Below are positions 9,907 through 21,268 of a stretch of DNA of 64,000 nucleotides, piece by piece. Below the pieces are notes generated by a model that was given only the letters and a program-made list of their open reading frames with translations, was not told the DNA's origin and made no database searches. Positions within the stretch are counted from its first letter, which is position 1; each line of letters begins with the position of its first letter. The DNA is from Gentiana macrophylla (Eukaryota; Streptophyta; Magnoliopsida; Gentianales; Gentianaceae). The DNA lies in assembly GCA_026214975.1 (NCBI GenBank), contig CM047810.1, forward strand, positions 42,428,113-42,492,112, read 5' to 3'. A program made the translations under genes and the position numbers.

Positions 9907-11121
9907 CTACGATATTTGGTATGATAAAATAACAACAAAAACAACAACAAACAACAAACACAAACAAGTACTTAGACCAAATTATAGGAAAAATTAAAAT
10001 TAAAATTGAAAGCTTGAAAAATTGAAATGATTGATAAATATATATATATATATATATATGATATATATATATATATATAGTTACCGTAGAGTGCTAGAAA
10101 GAGTAGATAGTTGCCGGAATAAATGGTGGTGCCACTTGAAATTGTGTTGAAAAGAGAGGAGCTTTGCTTGAAAAATCTATCCTTTTATGGAATGTTGATG
10201 AATTTGTGGAGTGGAATGGAAGAGAAGATGATTAATTAAGTAATTTGGGATAGAAAATTTGGTGAAAAGTGATGAAATTTTTGAAGAAGGGAAAAGGGGT
10301 GGGGGTCGGCCTCCTTGGTGAAGAAATGAGGAAGATGAAGATGAAAGTGTGATAATTTTTAGGTTATAAAGCTAATGAATCGAATCGAACTCCTATCGAC
10401 TCGATTTGTTAGTAATTACTCGACTCTCCTTTTTTTTTTTTTTTTTTTTAAGCTTTTTAAAGAAAATATTTTTGGTATGATAAATTTTAATTCTATCATA
10501 TAAACCATATATGATATAATCATAAATTTATCATAAAATTTTTATGAAATTTTTGAAAATAAACATAAGAGAAAGAAAAATAAAATTTAATCTAATTCTA
10601 CTCCTATCATCTTTAAATCTTCGAGATTTCTATAGTAACGGTCCATTAACCTGATTCCTAGAAATGATGCGTTTGAATTCTCTCTTTGTTGTCCATCGAT
10701 TTTTAGGATAACCACCTAGTCGTTCCCATCTTAATTACATTCAAACATTCATCCTGGGATTTGGTTGTGCTGTCCCCACATTTTCCATTATGTTCACTTT
10801 TGCCACAAATTCAACATCTCTTTAGAAATCTTGCCCTTCTCTTTATAGCACTTCTTGAATTTCCATTACAAAGATCTCTTTCTCTGATTTCGCGTATCAG
10901 TTCCTTGTTCAGGTTAGAAACTAAGGCTTCTATTCTAAAGGCAACATCCTTATCTAAACCTAATTTTAAAAGTAAAATAAAAACTTCTATTCTATCTATA
11001 AAAGGCATTCCAGTTCTTTTACGTCTATCCGGTAAAAGACGAAATTACTTAAATTGCATATTAAAAAGTGAATTTAGAAAGATAGTACCCGTAATCGGCT
11101 GAGTTTAGAATTCCTGCTTCC
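9907..11121 (-). other. Untranslated spacer of E2 between integrase and the transposon-protein ORFs
   Basis: I see no credible gene. It contains a (TA)n tract (about 10038-10078), an A/T homopolymer near 10430-10450 and otherwise AT-rich sequence. The open frames on both strands near 10761-11102 have no recognisable motifs. Confidence 0.5.
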
Positions 11122-12029
11122 TTAATCCGCTGGAGGGTCGTTAAGCACTAATATTTCTTCGGTTTGAGGTATCCCTTCAGTTTCCACAAATAATTTTACC
11201 CTGTGACCATTGGCTATAAAAGTTGTTTTTCCATCGATGAGTTCAATGACTCAGGACTTATAGACTTTAGTTACGTCGTAGGGACCTGTCCATCTAGATT
11301 TAAGTTTTCCTGGAAACAACTTTAAACGTGAATTGTACAAAAGTACTCGATCACCTACATGGAACTCACGATTATAAATTTTCTTATCATGGAAAGCTTT
11401 CGTGCGTTCCTTGTAGATTCGAGCATTTTCAAAAGAATCGAGTCGAAACTCCTCCAGCTTCATTAATCAAGTAATCTATGATCACCAACAGCTTTAGGAT
11501 CAAAATTTAGGAATTTAATAGCCCATAAAGCTCGGTGTTCTAATTCAACAGGGAGATGACAAGATTTACCAAAAACTAATTTATAAGGAGAACAACCAAT
11601 TGGTGTTTTAAAAGCTGTTCTATATGCCCATAATGCATCATCTAGTCTTTATGCCCAGTTTCTACGATTTGAGTCCACTGTTTTCTCCACGATTCTTTTA
11701 ATTTCTCTATTAGACACCTCTACTTGTCCACTAGTTTGCGGATGATAGGGTGTTCCTAGCTTATGAGTTACACCATATTTCTCGATTATCTTAGTAAATG
11801 GCCGGTTGCAAAAATGTGAACCTCTATCACTAATGATAGCCCTCGGAGTGCCATATCTTGTAAATATATTCTTTTTAAGGAACCTTAGCACAACCTTGGT
11901 ATCGCTAGTGGGAAGAGCTTCAGCTTCTACCCATTTTGAGACATAATCGACCATTACAAGAATAAATCTTTTTCCAAACGATATAGGGAAAGGTCCCATG
12001 AAATCTATACCCCATGCATCAAATAATTA
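11122..12029 (-). pseudogene. E2 integrase (decayed)
   Basis: On the minus strand this continues the RT/RNase H frame. Visible blocks are [20 protein letters not shown] and [10 protein letters not shown] (first catalytic Asp region), [15 protein letters not shown] (second Asp), [15 protein letters not shown] (catalytic Glu), then after a stop [16 protein letters not shown] and [21 protein letters not shown] frameshift near 11460 precedes [20 protein letters not shown] and [12 protein letters not shown], the C-terminal domain. At least three stops (12027, 11649, 11251) and one frameshift break it; the natural end is TAA at 11122-11124. The motifs place it in the Athila lineage together with E1, from which it is clearly diverged in sequence. 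Confidence 0.85.
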
Positions 12030-14261
12030 ACATTCTAAAATCGGTTGCATAGGCATTTCATGTTTTTTCGATACATTTCCCCATTTTTGACATGATTTAC
12101 AAGATTTTACATATTTATACACATCTTTATATAGTGTAGGCCAATAAAAACCACATTGTAAAACTTTGAAAGCAGTTTTCCATCCTCCATGATGACCTCC
12201 TGCCTCACGATCATGACAAAACGATAAAACACTTAAAATCTCACTACCAGGAATACATTTTCTAATTATTCCATCCGAGCATCTTTGGAAAAGATCTGGT
12301 TTCTCCCAATAGTAAAACTTCAAGTCGTAAAAGAATTTCTTTTTCTGCTGCCAAGTCCAATGAGACGGGATGTACTTACAGGTTAAATAGTTAACAATAT
12401 TCCCAAACCATGGTGAATTTTCTTTTAACGGTATCTTATCTTTTAATAATTGCATGGTTAAGGGAGTATCTATTCTAAAAAGTTGTTCATCAGGAAATGA
12501 ATCTCGTATTTCATTTCCTCTTCCTTCATCATTTTCCATTCTACTTAGATGATCTGCTACTACATTTTCACTTCCTTTTTTATCCTTGATTTCTATATCA
12601 AATTCTTGAAGTAACAGAATCCATCTAAGAAGACGTGGTTTAGCATCTTTCTTACTTAACAGATACTTCAAGGCTGAATGGTCTGTATAAATAATAACCT
12701 TAGACCCAACAATATATGATCTAAACTTTTCTAAGGCAAAAATTACAGCCAACAGTTCTTTCTCTGTAGTTGCATAACTAAGTTGAGTTGCATTTAGAGT
12801 GTGAGATGCATAGTAGATAGCTTTGAGTATTTTGTTATGTCTTTGACCTAAGACAGCTCCTACAGCTAAATCACTTGCATCACACATTATCTCAAAAGGC
12901 AAATCCCAGTCTGGTGCTACCAGTACTGGTGCAGTAGTCAACTTTGCTTTTAGGGTCTGAAATGCTTCCATACATTTATTATCAAAGTTAAATTGTACCT
13001 CTTTTTCAAGCAAATGACTTAGAGGCTTTGCTATCTTCGAAAAATCTGCAATAAATCTCCTATAAAATCCTGCATGTCCGAGAAATCCTCTCAAAGTTCT
13101 TAGATTGACTGGTGGAGGTAAATTTTCAATTACTTCGACTTTAGCTTTATCTACTTCGATACCCATTTCAGAGATTCTATGACCCAGAACAATTCCTTCC
13201 GATACCATTAAGTGACATTTTTCCCAGTTTAATACTAAATTGGTATCTTCACAGCGTTGTAACACTCATTCTAAGTGTGATAAACATTCATCGAAAGAAT
13301 CTCCATAAACACTAAAGTGATCCATAAAGATTTCTAAGAATTCCTCGACCATGTCAGAAAATATTGCCATCATACATCGCTGAAATGTAGCTGGTGCATT
13401 ACATAAACCAAATGGCATTCGTTTATAAGCAAAAGTTCCATACGGACAAGTGAAAGTAGTTTTTTCTCTATCTCCTGCTGCAATGAATATCTGTAAATAT
13501 CCTGAATAACCATCTAAGAAACAGTAATATTTATGTCCACTTAATCGTTCCAACATTTGTACGATGAATGGAAGTGGATGATGATCCTTCTTAGTATGTT
13601 CATTCAGTTTTCTAAAATCAATACACATTCGATATCCTGTAATTTCCCTTGTCGGAATCCATTCATTTTTATCATTTTCTTTTATCGTGAAACCTCCTTT
13701 CTTTGGTACTACTTGAGTTGGACTCACCCATTCACTATCTGATATGGGAAATATTATCCCCATTTCTAATAGCTTAATGACCTCTTTCTTAACAATTGAT
13801 TGTAAATTTGGGTTAAGGCGGCGTTGCGGCTGAATGCAAGGTTTAGCTCCCTCATTTAGGATGATCTTATGAACGCATATCTCAGGGCTAATTCCTTGAA
13901 TATCTGCCACTGTCCATCCAAATGCTTTCTTATGATTTCTTAACATTCTAAGTAATTGATCTTCACGTTCATTAGTCAAGGTTGATGAAATAATAATTGG
14001 TAGTAGATTATTATTTTCAAGAAAAGCATACTTAAGATTTGTAGGAAGTGGTTTCAATTCCAGATTCCTTGGTGGATCTTCTACTGAAGGTTTTAGAACT
14101 GGTCCTTCTAGTTCTAATTCCAAATACTTATGCCACGGATGTTTAGAAAACAGCCCCTTATCAAGATAAAGGATCACTTCTTTCATTTCAGTATCATTTT
14201 CATCTTCTTTATAGATAGATAATGTTAAACATTCCTCTAGCTTATCTTCATAATCTTGCAA
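12030..14261 (-). pseudogene. E2 reverse transcriptase, RNase H and integrase zinc-binding region
   Basis: Reverse transcriptase copies element RNA into DNA. In order the frame shows LLEMGIIFPISDSEWVSPTQ, TGYRMCIDFRKLNEHTKKDH, YCFLDGYSGYLQI (motif A Asp present) and MPFGLCNAPATFQRCM. The catalytic motif reads FMDHFSVYG where Athila elements have FMDD: the second Asp is His (codon 13317-13319). RNase H follows ([56 protein letters not shown]), then the integrase HHCC region ([28 protein letters not shown]). A TGA at 13266-13268 replaces an expected Trp. The frame is otherwise long and open, so decay is moderate but the polymerase would be inactive. Confidence 0.88.
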
Positions 14262-14289
14262 TTGATCATCACGAATGTAGATATCTTAT

Positions 14290-14560
14290 CTATAAACGAA
14301 CATGATTACGTGATTTGTATGGATGATTCATAGCTTTGAAGATATTGAAGGAAACTTTATCTTCATTAACTCGTAGTATCAGTTCTCCTTTTTGAACATC
14401 GATTAATGTTCTTCCCGTAGCTAGAAATGGACGACCTAGAATAATTGGCGCTGAATATCCTTCTTCCATTTCCATTACTACAAAATCTCTGAAAGTAAAA
14501 TTTGTCTACTTTAACCAATACGTCCTCGATGATTCCCTTAGGATGTTTAATCGATCTATC
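14290..14560 (-). pseudogene. E2 retroviral-type aspartic protease remnant
   Basis: The minus-strand frame MEMEEGYSAPIILGRPFLAT followed by GRTLIDVQKGELILRVN is the C-terminal half of the Athila pepsin-like protease, which cleaves the polyprotein. The ILGRPFLAT block is diagnostic. An overlapping frame (to about 14566) holds the preceding segment, MGDRSIKHPKGIIEDVLVKV, so a frameshift lies near 14475. The active-site DTG or DLGA region upstream is not visible in an intact frame. Confidence 0.7.
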
Positions 14561-14853
14561 ACCCATCCAAGGGTCATTTCATTATTTGTAATCTCTCCTA
14601 TGCCTAGTTTATTATAATCATCATAAGACATGAGATTAATACTTGCTCTAGATCACATAGTACCTTCTTAAACAAAACCCTCCAATCTCACATGGAATGG
14701 TAAAACTACCTGGATCTTTCAGGTTTAGAGAGGCAACTTATGTTGAAGTATTGCAGAGCATTCTTCATTAAGGTATATATTCTCATATTCTTCTAACCGC
14801 TTTTTTGTTTGATAGGATATCTTTAAGAAACTTTCCATAGGTAGGCATGTTGA

Positions 14854-15687
14854 TTAGGGCTTCGATAATGAGGATATTGACATGAATATGACGAAAAGTA
14901 TCAAGAAACGAGCATACTTCTTATCAGTTTTTATCTTTCTAATTTGATCCTTAGGTGGGTAAGGTAAAGATTCTAAATCTATAACCTTAGGTTCTGAAGT
15001 TATACCCTCTGTTCCTTTTTCCTTAAATCCTTGAGCATTACTTGTCCGCCATGTTTCATTCTCATCCAATTTTTTCTTTGAAACATCTTCTGTATCGATT
15101 TTCCCTTTTTCGGTTATTGGCATATCTTCCTTCTTTTCTTCAGTATTGTTTTCTCTAACATGTTCCTTAAATAAGGTTCTCAGGTCTTTATCTGTTGGAT
15201 CTATTAGAATCCTAGGGATTTTGACCCATTCCTTATTTTTACTTTCAGGTTCAACTTTGCTATTTTGTTTCAAGAAATCTTCAATAATTTCTTCTTCTTC
15301 ATCAGTAAATTCAAGTTCAACTGAGGTTTCCATATTCGTCTCAATTTTTCCATTTAAATCATTTTCTACTTCATTATCTCTTGATTTTTCTGTTCCAGTA
15401 TCTCCACAAAGTTTTCTACTTCTCGTAATAACAGCATTTACTTCTCTCGGGTTTCTTTCGGTATTACTTGGTAATCCTCCTGGAGGTCTAGTGTTTTTAC
15501 GTTCTCCTTCTCTACTCAAATGGTCTTCCATATTCCTTATTGATGCTTCTATAGTTCTCATTCTGGTATCATGTCCACTCATGGACGTTTTTAACGTACT
15601 CATATCCTTAGTGACTGTCCCTATAGAAGTTATCATAGTTTCTACATTTTTAGCTTGAGTAAAAACTACACCCATCATATTTTCCAT
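14854..15687 (-). pseudogene. E2 gag-protease linker region
   Basis: A 277-codon frame on the minus strand is rich in Lys, Glu, Thr and Ser. It starts with a predicted helical stretch and includes an acidic run (LEFTDEEEEIIEDFLKQ). Near its end are YPPKDQIRKIKTDKKYARFL and a short hydrophobic tail. In Athila polyproteins a charged linker of this type, ending with PYPQRL-like and KFLDLFK-like blocks, lies between gag and protease; the PYPPKDQ..KYARFL segment is the corresponding piece. No catalytic function is expected. The frame is broken from gag at 15688-15796 and from protease downstream. Confidence 0.6.
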
Positions 15688-15796
15688 TAATTTCTCCCAT
15701 TTATCAACTCCTTCAGGTTGAGTTGAACTTTGAGTGACTGGTATACTTTGAGTAGTATGTTGTGGATACGATCTAGGTAATGATTGTAGGTTCGAT

Positions 15797-17114
15797 TCAT
15801 GGTATCTCCTTGATAAACTTGATTACTATACTAATTCTTATATTGAATCGATACGGTGGTTGTCCTTGCTTACTAGGGTTTTCGGACCAACGATAAGTAG
15901 GGTGATCTCTTCTAAAAGCACTAAACGAGTTTGAATACGCGTTGCTCAAATTCTTATGCTGTTGTAAAAAACTTACCTCCTCCCTTGAATATCCTGTTGG
16001 TTCTTCAACTCCTAATGACACATTATCCTGATTTGAGTATTCAGTGGGTATACTATTTTCTGAACTTAGATTTTTGTTTGATTGTAGGACATCAAACTTC
16101 CTACTTAAATTTTCCAAGTGTGCTAGAACTTCCGTATTCGATGTACATTCTCCTGCAAATGCTACTTTTCTTGTGGTAGAACCGGTTTCCCACATTCTGT
16201 TATTTTTGGAAATCTTTTCTATGGCATCGTAAACTAATTGGGCTTCACTCATCATTAAAGAACCACCACATGCATGATCAACGTCTGCACGTGAGTCTTT
16301 CCTTAGTTTACGACAGAAAAGTTGGATTTGCATATCTAAGGAATAACCATGATCGGGACAAGCTCTTAATAGTTTCTTAAATCTCTCCCAAGCATTCCCA
16401 AGCGTTTCCTCAGATCCTTGTCTAAAATTAGCAATTTCGACCTTTGACTCCAAATTTCTACCAGGGGTAAAATATTGCTTTAAGAACTCGGTTTGAATCT
16501 CCTCCCAACTTGTCAACGAATGATGTGGGAGTGACATAAACCAATCTCGTGCTCTTCCTTTTAAAGAAAAAGGAAACATAGACATCCTTGTTAATTCACG
16601 ATGAGCACCTTGACTTTTGGCTGTATTACACAATTCTTGAAAGATAGAGATGATGATGTGGATCCTCATCATCTTCTCCTAGAAATTGGGCTCTTGTGTC
16701 AATTAAACCAAAAAGATGAGATTTTATTTCGAAATTATTCGCTCCTTCATTTGGTAAAAGAATTGGATTATTAGTCTGATTTCTTCTCACGGTTTGATCA
16801 CAGATAGGTCTCGGGTTTGGTAGGTTAGGATTATTATGATGATTCTGGTTCCGGTTTTGATTATTAGGATTTTGATTATTTGGTATTGGTGGATTCTGAT
16901 TAAGGTTTTGTCCATGTCCTTGGGCATGTATAATACCTTGTTCAGGTGTTTCATTACTGATTTCGGCCATTCTCGTTTCTCGATTTGATGATGATACGTC
17001 AGGATTTCCCTGACTAGTATGACCACGTTTACTCTCTACTCTTAACTGCCTTTCGTAAGTATTTATGTCAGGCTTATAAGGAGTGAGTGGGGCCTTACCG
17101 CTTCTGGTCATCAA
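15797..17114 (-). pseudogene. E2 gag (capsid) gene
   Basis: The start MMTRSGKAPLTPYKPDINTY (ATG at 17114) lies 180 bp after the primer site. A disordered Asn/Gln/Pro-rich N-terminus follows. The capsid domain then reads MSMFPFSLKGRARDWFMSLP, LTSWEEIQTEFLKQYF, ANFRQGSEETLGNAWERFKK and CPDHGYSLDMQIQLF. This is the Retrotrans_gag domain with its W..L...F..KYF signature. Two overlapping frames meet at about 16626-16672, so one frameshift separates the N-terminus from the capsid domain. Gag would form the cytoplasmic particle that packages element RNA. No CCHC zinc knuckle is visible, as is usual for Athila gag. Confidence 0.85.
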
Positions 17115-17293
17115 CTATCGAAAACAGAAAATAACTTGATAAAGACAGAAGTAAAAAAATTGGCAACTTACCTACAAGGTAAGTACCAACGAAAAATAAA
17201 AAGAAATGTGATAAGAAGAGTGTTGACTTATCCTCGAGAATTTTGAGCTAATATAAGTAGAAACCATTTGAACACAATGAATTAGCGTCGTGT

Positions 17294-17311
17294 TCCCCGG
17301 CAACGGCGCCA
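17294..17311 (-). other. Primer-binding site of E2 (tRNA-Asp-like)
   Basis: On the minus strand TGGCGCCGTTGCCGGGGA lies six bases after the 5' LTR. It is complementary to the 3' end of tRNA-Asp, as usual for Athila elements. It is identical to the primer site of E1' at 63635-63652. Confidence 0.9.
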
Positions 17312-17317
17312 AAATGC

Positions 17318-19222
17318 TGACAGACCAAAACCTAACCTTGGAAACAGCGCCAGAAAGCTGACGGACATTACCTAGGCTATACAGATCCTAACCGACAGTG
17401 TATCGGGTCAAACTGTAGTGCTAGTATGGTGAGTCAGGTGTCGAATCCTCAGGGAAACGTATGGTAATTCAAAGTGTGGCTAAACACCAAGAAGCTATTA
17501 TTAACTCAATCTAAGTCGCAATTTTTCTTTTTTTTCTATTTAGTAACCTTAAAACAAGAAATAAATGCATAAAACTAAAATGAGATATATATATAGATAC
17601 ATAAATATATATATATATATATATAGAAATACATATATATATATATAGATATAAATATATATAGGTACCAATACAATATATAAGATATAAATACTAGTAA
17701 TATTATAAAAGACTAGCCAAGAATATGTCACTGAATCAGTATCTCTTTTTAGTAGAAATAGATGTGCTCGATCTTTCCCTTTTTTAAGGTGAATCAATTA
17801 TATATGAATCGGTGTATTCCTAAGCTAGACAACTCCTCCTCACACGAAGCGTGTGAAATTGTCATATGTCAAATTGTCATCGCTTTAATCTCCACAACTC
17901 GCCCCATGCTAATCTTAGTTAGTCTCGAAAGCGGTACGAGTACAAATCTACCCCGGATAAAAGAGGTTATTCCGTTTGTCGACGGGCCGATGTTATTCAA
18001 GAGGCTCCGGTTGTCGAGCGGATCGATTTAACACAAACGGTGTAGTTTTAATCAAACTGTGATTTTAACATTATTATGATCTTGAACACAATTTTAATAA
18101 GATTCATCTTTCCTAAGACAAATCGCCCCGGGTAGGAAATAGGATTCCGTTGTCACGTTTCACTCGGCCATTTTACCCTCCGGTTTTTCTATCCTTTATC
18201 TCATATCCTAACTTCTCTGGTCAGTTCATCGTTAGGTTATATGTTGCGATTCATCTTGGTTAATTACGTCAATCCGAATATTATCAATACGTTGCAAGAT
18301 AGAAAAAGATTCATTATAATCGATTTTAATTCAATTTTAACATAGTCATCATCTATTTCTCTAAAAAGATAAACTAATTCAATTTCATATCTTGGCTAGA
18401 TATAGAGTTAGCCTAATATCATTATAACTAATATATAGATACTAATAACAACAAACAAACATAAATACATTAAAAAGTTACCAGATTACAATTGTAGTGT
18501 CAGAGTCGTATTCTCCGGAAATAGCAAAAACATTTTGATTGGAAAACTCTCCATTTTGATCTTAGACAAAAGATCGCTATTGAATACTGGATCAAGATCG
18601 ATACTAAGAGTCCTTTAGCAACAACGAGCCTTGATAAACCTTCTAAGTATTAAAACGATACTTATACTACAGTATTATTTCGACAGAGTGTCGTTTACGG
18701 TATTTACAGAACTACACACTATATTAAGATAATATATATATATATATATATATAAGTATATATATATATATATATTGGTACAACTTCCTCAAGCTGCAAA
18801 TGAGGAGTATTTATAGAGTGGATGTCAAGGCGGCGCGGGCGGTGTAGTCAGCGCGGGCGGTGCTACAATGGAGATTCTCTCCTGACAATCCCCCATGTCT
18901 TTGGTGGCGAGAGATTCCGCTCGGGCCGGGTTTTTTCGATTCGGGCGGATCTTGAAAAATATCTTTCTTCCGTTTCGCATCTTGCTTTCGTTTTAATTCT
19001 TCAGTTTTCTATCACACGTACCCTGAAACAGTCAAAAACACGAGCCACAGTAATTTTGATCATAAAAACTATAAGTTTTACTAAAATAATAACGATAATA
19101 TCTATTTAAAATGATTTCGATTTTTATGTGTTTTTAGATATATTTTTATAGAATTTATACGATATTATCGTAAATACGATATAAAAAGTCATATAATATG
19201 ATTATATTTTTCTCATACATCA
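17318..19222 (-). repeat. 5' LTR of E2 (1905 bp)
   Basis: This is the partner of 3611-5473. On the minus strand the TATA box is CTATAAATA (18808-18816) with the GC motif pair upstream (18830-18864). It retains about 80 bp (18527-18607) missing from the other LTR. A (TA)n tract lies near 18729-18775. Confidence 0.92.
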
Positions 19223-19227
19223 CCTAC

Positions 19228-19757
19228 ATGTGGATGTGGGACAAGCTTTATACGACGAGATATCTATCAACAAGAAGGTTTATACGCGGATCTTGATTAT
19301 CCCTCACTTGATTCACAGTCTATGTCGGGATGCCGGTGTGCCTGAGTATGGAGCGGATCATAGACCGAAGAACCTGAGGCCTATACAGCGAGAGAAGGGT
19401 AAGTCGTCTGGTCAGTCTGAGTCGGGGGTACCGCAGGAGCCTGGTTCGTCATCAGCATAGCCGCGAGCATCCTCCCTTCCCACTTTATCTCCCTCAGACC
19501 GGATGAGCCTGAGTATGGCCCATAGTGTCAGGACCTGGCTGGAGGATATTCGGACTTCTCAAAACAACATTCTGACGGTTTTGAAGTGTATGAGTGAGGG
19601 CCGGCCTATCCGAGACGACAGAGTCTTCGCTCCGAGCCTCATTGATTTTACTTATTCCGATGAGATTGAGCAAGCCATTACGGATGTTCTTCAGGAGTCT
19701 GAGTCATCGTCAGAGGAGGAGCAGTCTGATGATTATGCGGCGCCGGGCCAGACTTGA
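19228..19757 (+). pseudogene. 'Putative plant transposon protein' ORF of E1, C-terminal part
   Basis: This resumes the frame cut at 3610. Joined across the duplicated cctac, the text reads TFGLHVDVGQALYDEISINK. It continues VYTRILIIPHLIHSLCRDAG and VPEYGADHRPKNLRPIQREK, equivalent to the LPFP(N/S)LISALC..AGVP block of other copies. It then runs into a Ser/Gln-rich tail. A TAG at 19458-19460 interrupts the frame, which stays open afterwards to 19757 (HSVRTWLEDIRTSQNNILTV, then an acidic EESESSSEEEQSDDY-like tail). The acidic C-terminus matches that of the first transposon-protein ORF of E2. Confidence 0.75.
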
Positions 19758-21252
19758 TCTTATTTTTTTTTTTCTGATCTTAGATTTTGTTTTTTCTTTG
19801 ATACGATGATTGTTTTGTCTTGATACTTTTCCTTCTATGATTCGTTGTAATTTTGATATTGATACTGTTAATTTTTCCGGTGGATCATGTAAGCCATAAG
19901 ACATCAGTACTTTCATTTCTAGCTTGTTTCAACTTTTGGATGTATTGAATGTTTTATCTTTTGGTATTACTCGTTTTTGTATCTCTTTTCCTTCTGGTAT
20001 AATTCCCCATTTTCCCCGAGATGTTTCCGTGTTTGTCAAGTCATGCAGGTGTATTTCTAGCGGTTGTGTCGAGCTACATTGTAAGGTTACGAGTTCTAAG
20101 TGTCACTATGTAGGCTCCGGCCTGACCGACGATTCGCGTAACAATTTAAATCAGCTAAGTCTTTTACCTTTTCTTTCATTCTGCACAACATGAGGACATG
20201 TTGATCTTTAAGTGTGGGGGAGGGGAATGATTTGAGATGTATGTACACATTTGCTTAACTCGTTTTGTTTCTATGCAAACTGAGCTAAAAGTGAGCTAGA
20301 ATTTTTGAAAATTTTCCGACATTTCTGTTTTTGTTTTGTCCCGAGTAGGCAATTCAATTCAATGTTCGTTACATTTATAGTCATTGATGCTATATATCAT
20401 ATGTTTGATGAGTTAGTTGTTTCACCAGAGATCTATTTTTCACGAGCCATAGTGAACGATGAGCTAATTTATAAAGTTATACCCCTTTTGGATTAGTGAT
20501 TTCTGATTTTCTTATAAGTCATGTGCTTAGTGCTACGTATGTATCTTGAGATTTATGATAGTTTGTATTTAGATCCGAAGTATGTTATACTGTGAATATC
20601 TTAGGTTTGAATGTGATAAGTAACACGTAACTTATTGTCAAATGAAAAAGTTGAAAAGTAAATGAAGTAATTGGGTGTGTCGGAAGCTAGTCAATGATTT
20701 GAGTGCGATAGGGTATACCACGTATGTCCTATACCACTATGATGACTAAAAGCTCACGACAGTCAGGAAAAGCTACCCTATGATTTGAGTAAGGTAGGGT
20801 GTTATCCCGAAACATCCTATTCTACTATGACGGGTAAGAGCACATTCTGATGTGTGTTTAAAGTGAAGTAGTTAAATCAACTAAAGAATTGTTATGAAAT
20901 GAATGAAAGACTGAGTTATCGTCTATCTTATCCCCAGTAGAAACTGATAGATATGCTGTAGGGATTATCCTCTGAGTATTTCAGAAAGGTCCTAGATGCC
21001 TTCTATCATCCTTATCGGGATATGTCACGTTTGTAGGGTACACCTTATAAGTGTCATTTGTTGCTAGTCTACGAGGGGGTGTTAGCTAGTTTTGCTTTGA
21101 GTTTCTCAAGTTTGGATTTAGTGGAAGTTTTCTATGGCTTTGCACACACACAATGGTGAACTTCTGATTTATTGGATCGTTGATATGAAGTTTGAGATGT
21201 CTATCTTTTCGAGCCTAGTTTTCATTTTGTTTTGCTCGGGACGAGCAAAAGC
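19758..21252 (+). other. Untranslated 3' region of E1 with an extra polypurine-tract copy and a short tandem repeat
   Basis: No coding sequence is seen in 1.5 kb. TTAAGTGTGGGGGAG at 20208-20222 is identical over 15 nt to the terminal polypurine tract 1.05 kb further on. Two imperfect copies of about 80 bp, each starting ATGATTTGAGT, lie at about 20694-20765 and 20778-20850. Confidence 0.6.
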
Positions 21253-21267
21253 TTAAGTGTGGGGGAG
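21253..21267 (+). other. Polypurine tract of E1
   Basis: TTAAGTGTGGGGGAG lies just before the 3' LTR (TGTTAAGGG, 21269) and is preceded by GCTCGGGACGAGCAAAAGC. The layout matches E2 on the other strand. Confidence 0.8.
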
Positions 21268-21268
21268 T

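Larger units (their letters stand above)
3611..19222 (-). mobile_element. Athila-like Ty3/Gypsy element E2, complete but decayed, nested in E1
   Basis: Both ends are supported. TSD cctac lies at 3606-3610 and 19223-19227, the plus-strand outer ends read TG...CA, and the LTRs are 3611-5473 and 17318-19222. Reading on the minus strand the order is 5' LTR, tRNA-Asp-like primer site, gag, protease, RT, RNase H, integrase, two 'putative plant transposon protein' ORFs, polypurine tract and 3' LTR. Many stops and frameshifts and a lost RT catalytic residue make it non-autonomous. It landed inside the 3' ORF of E1. Confidence 0.92.

Noticed and set aside
10761..11102. 113-codon plus-strand frame
   Set aside because: No motif, and it lies in the AT-rich spacer of E2 with a competing frame on the other strand.
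15146..15658. 170-codon plus-strand frame
   Set aside because: Antisense shadow of the E2 gag-protease linker; Ser/Leu-rich composition is the complement of a Lys/Glu-rich frame.
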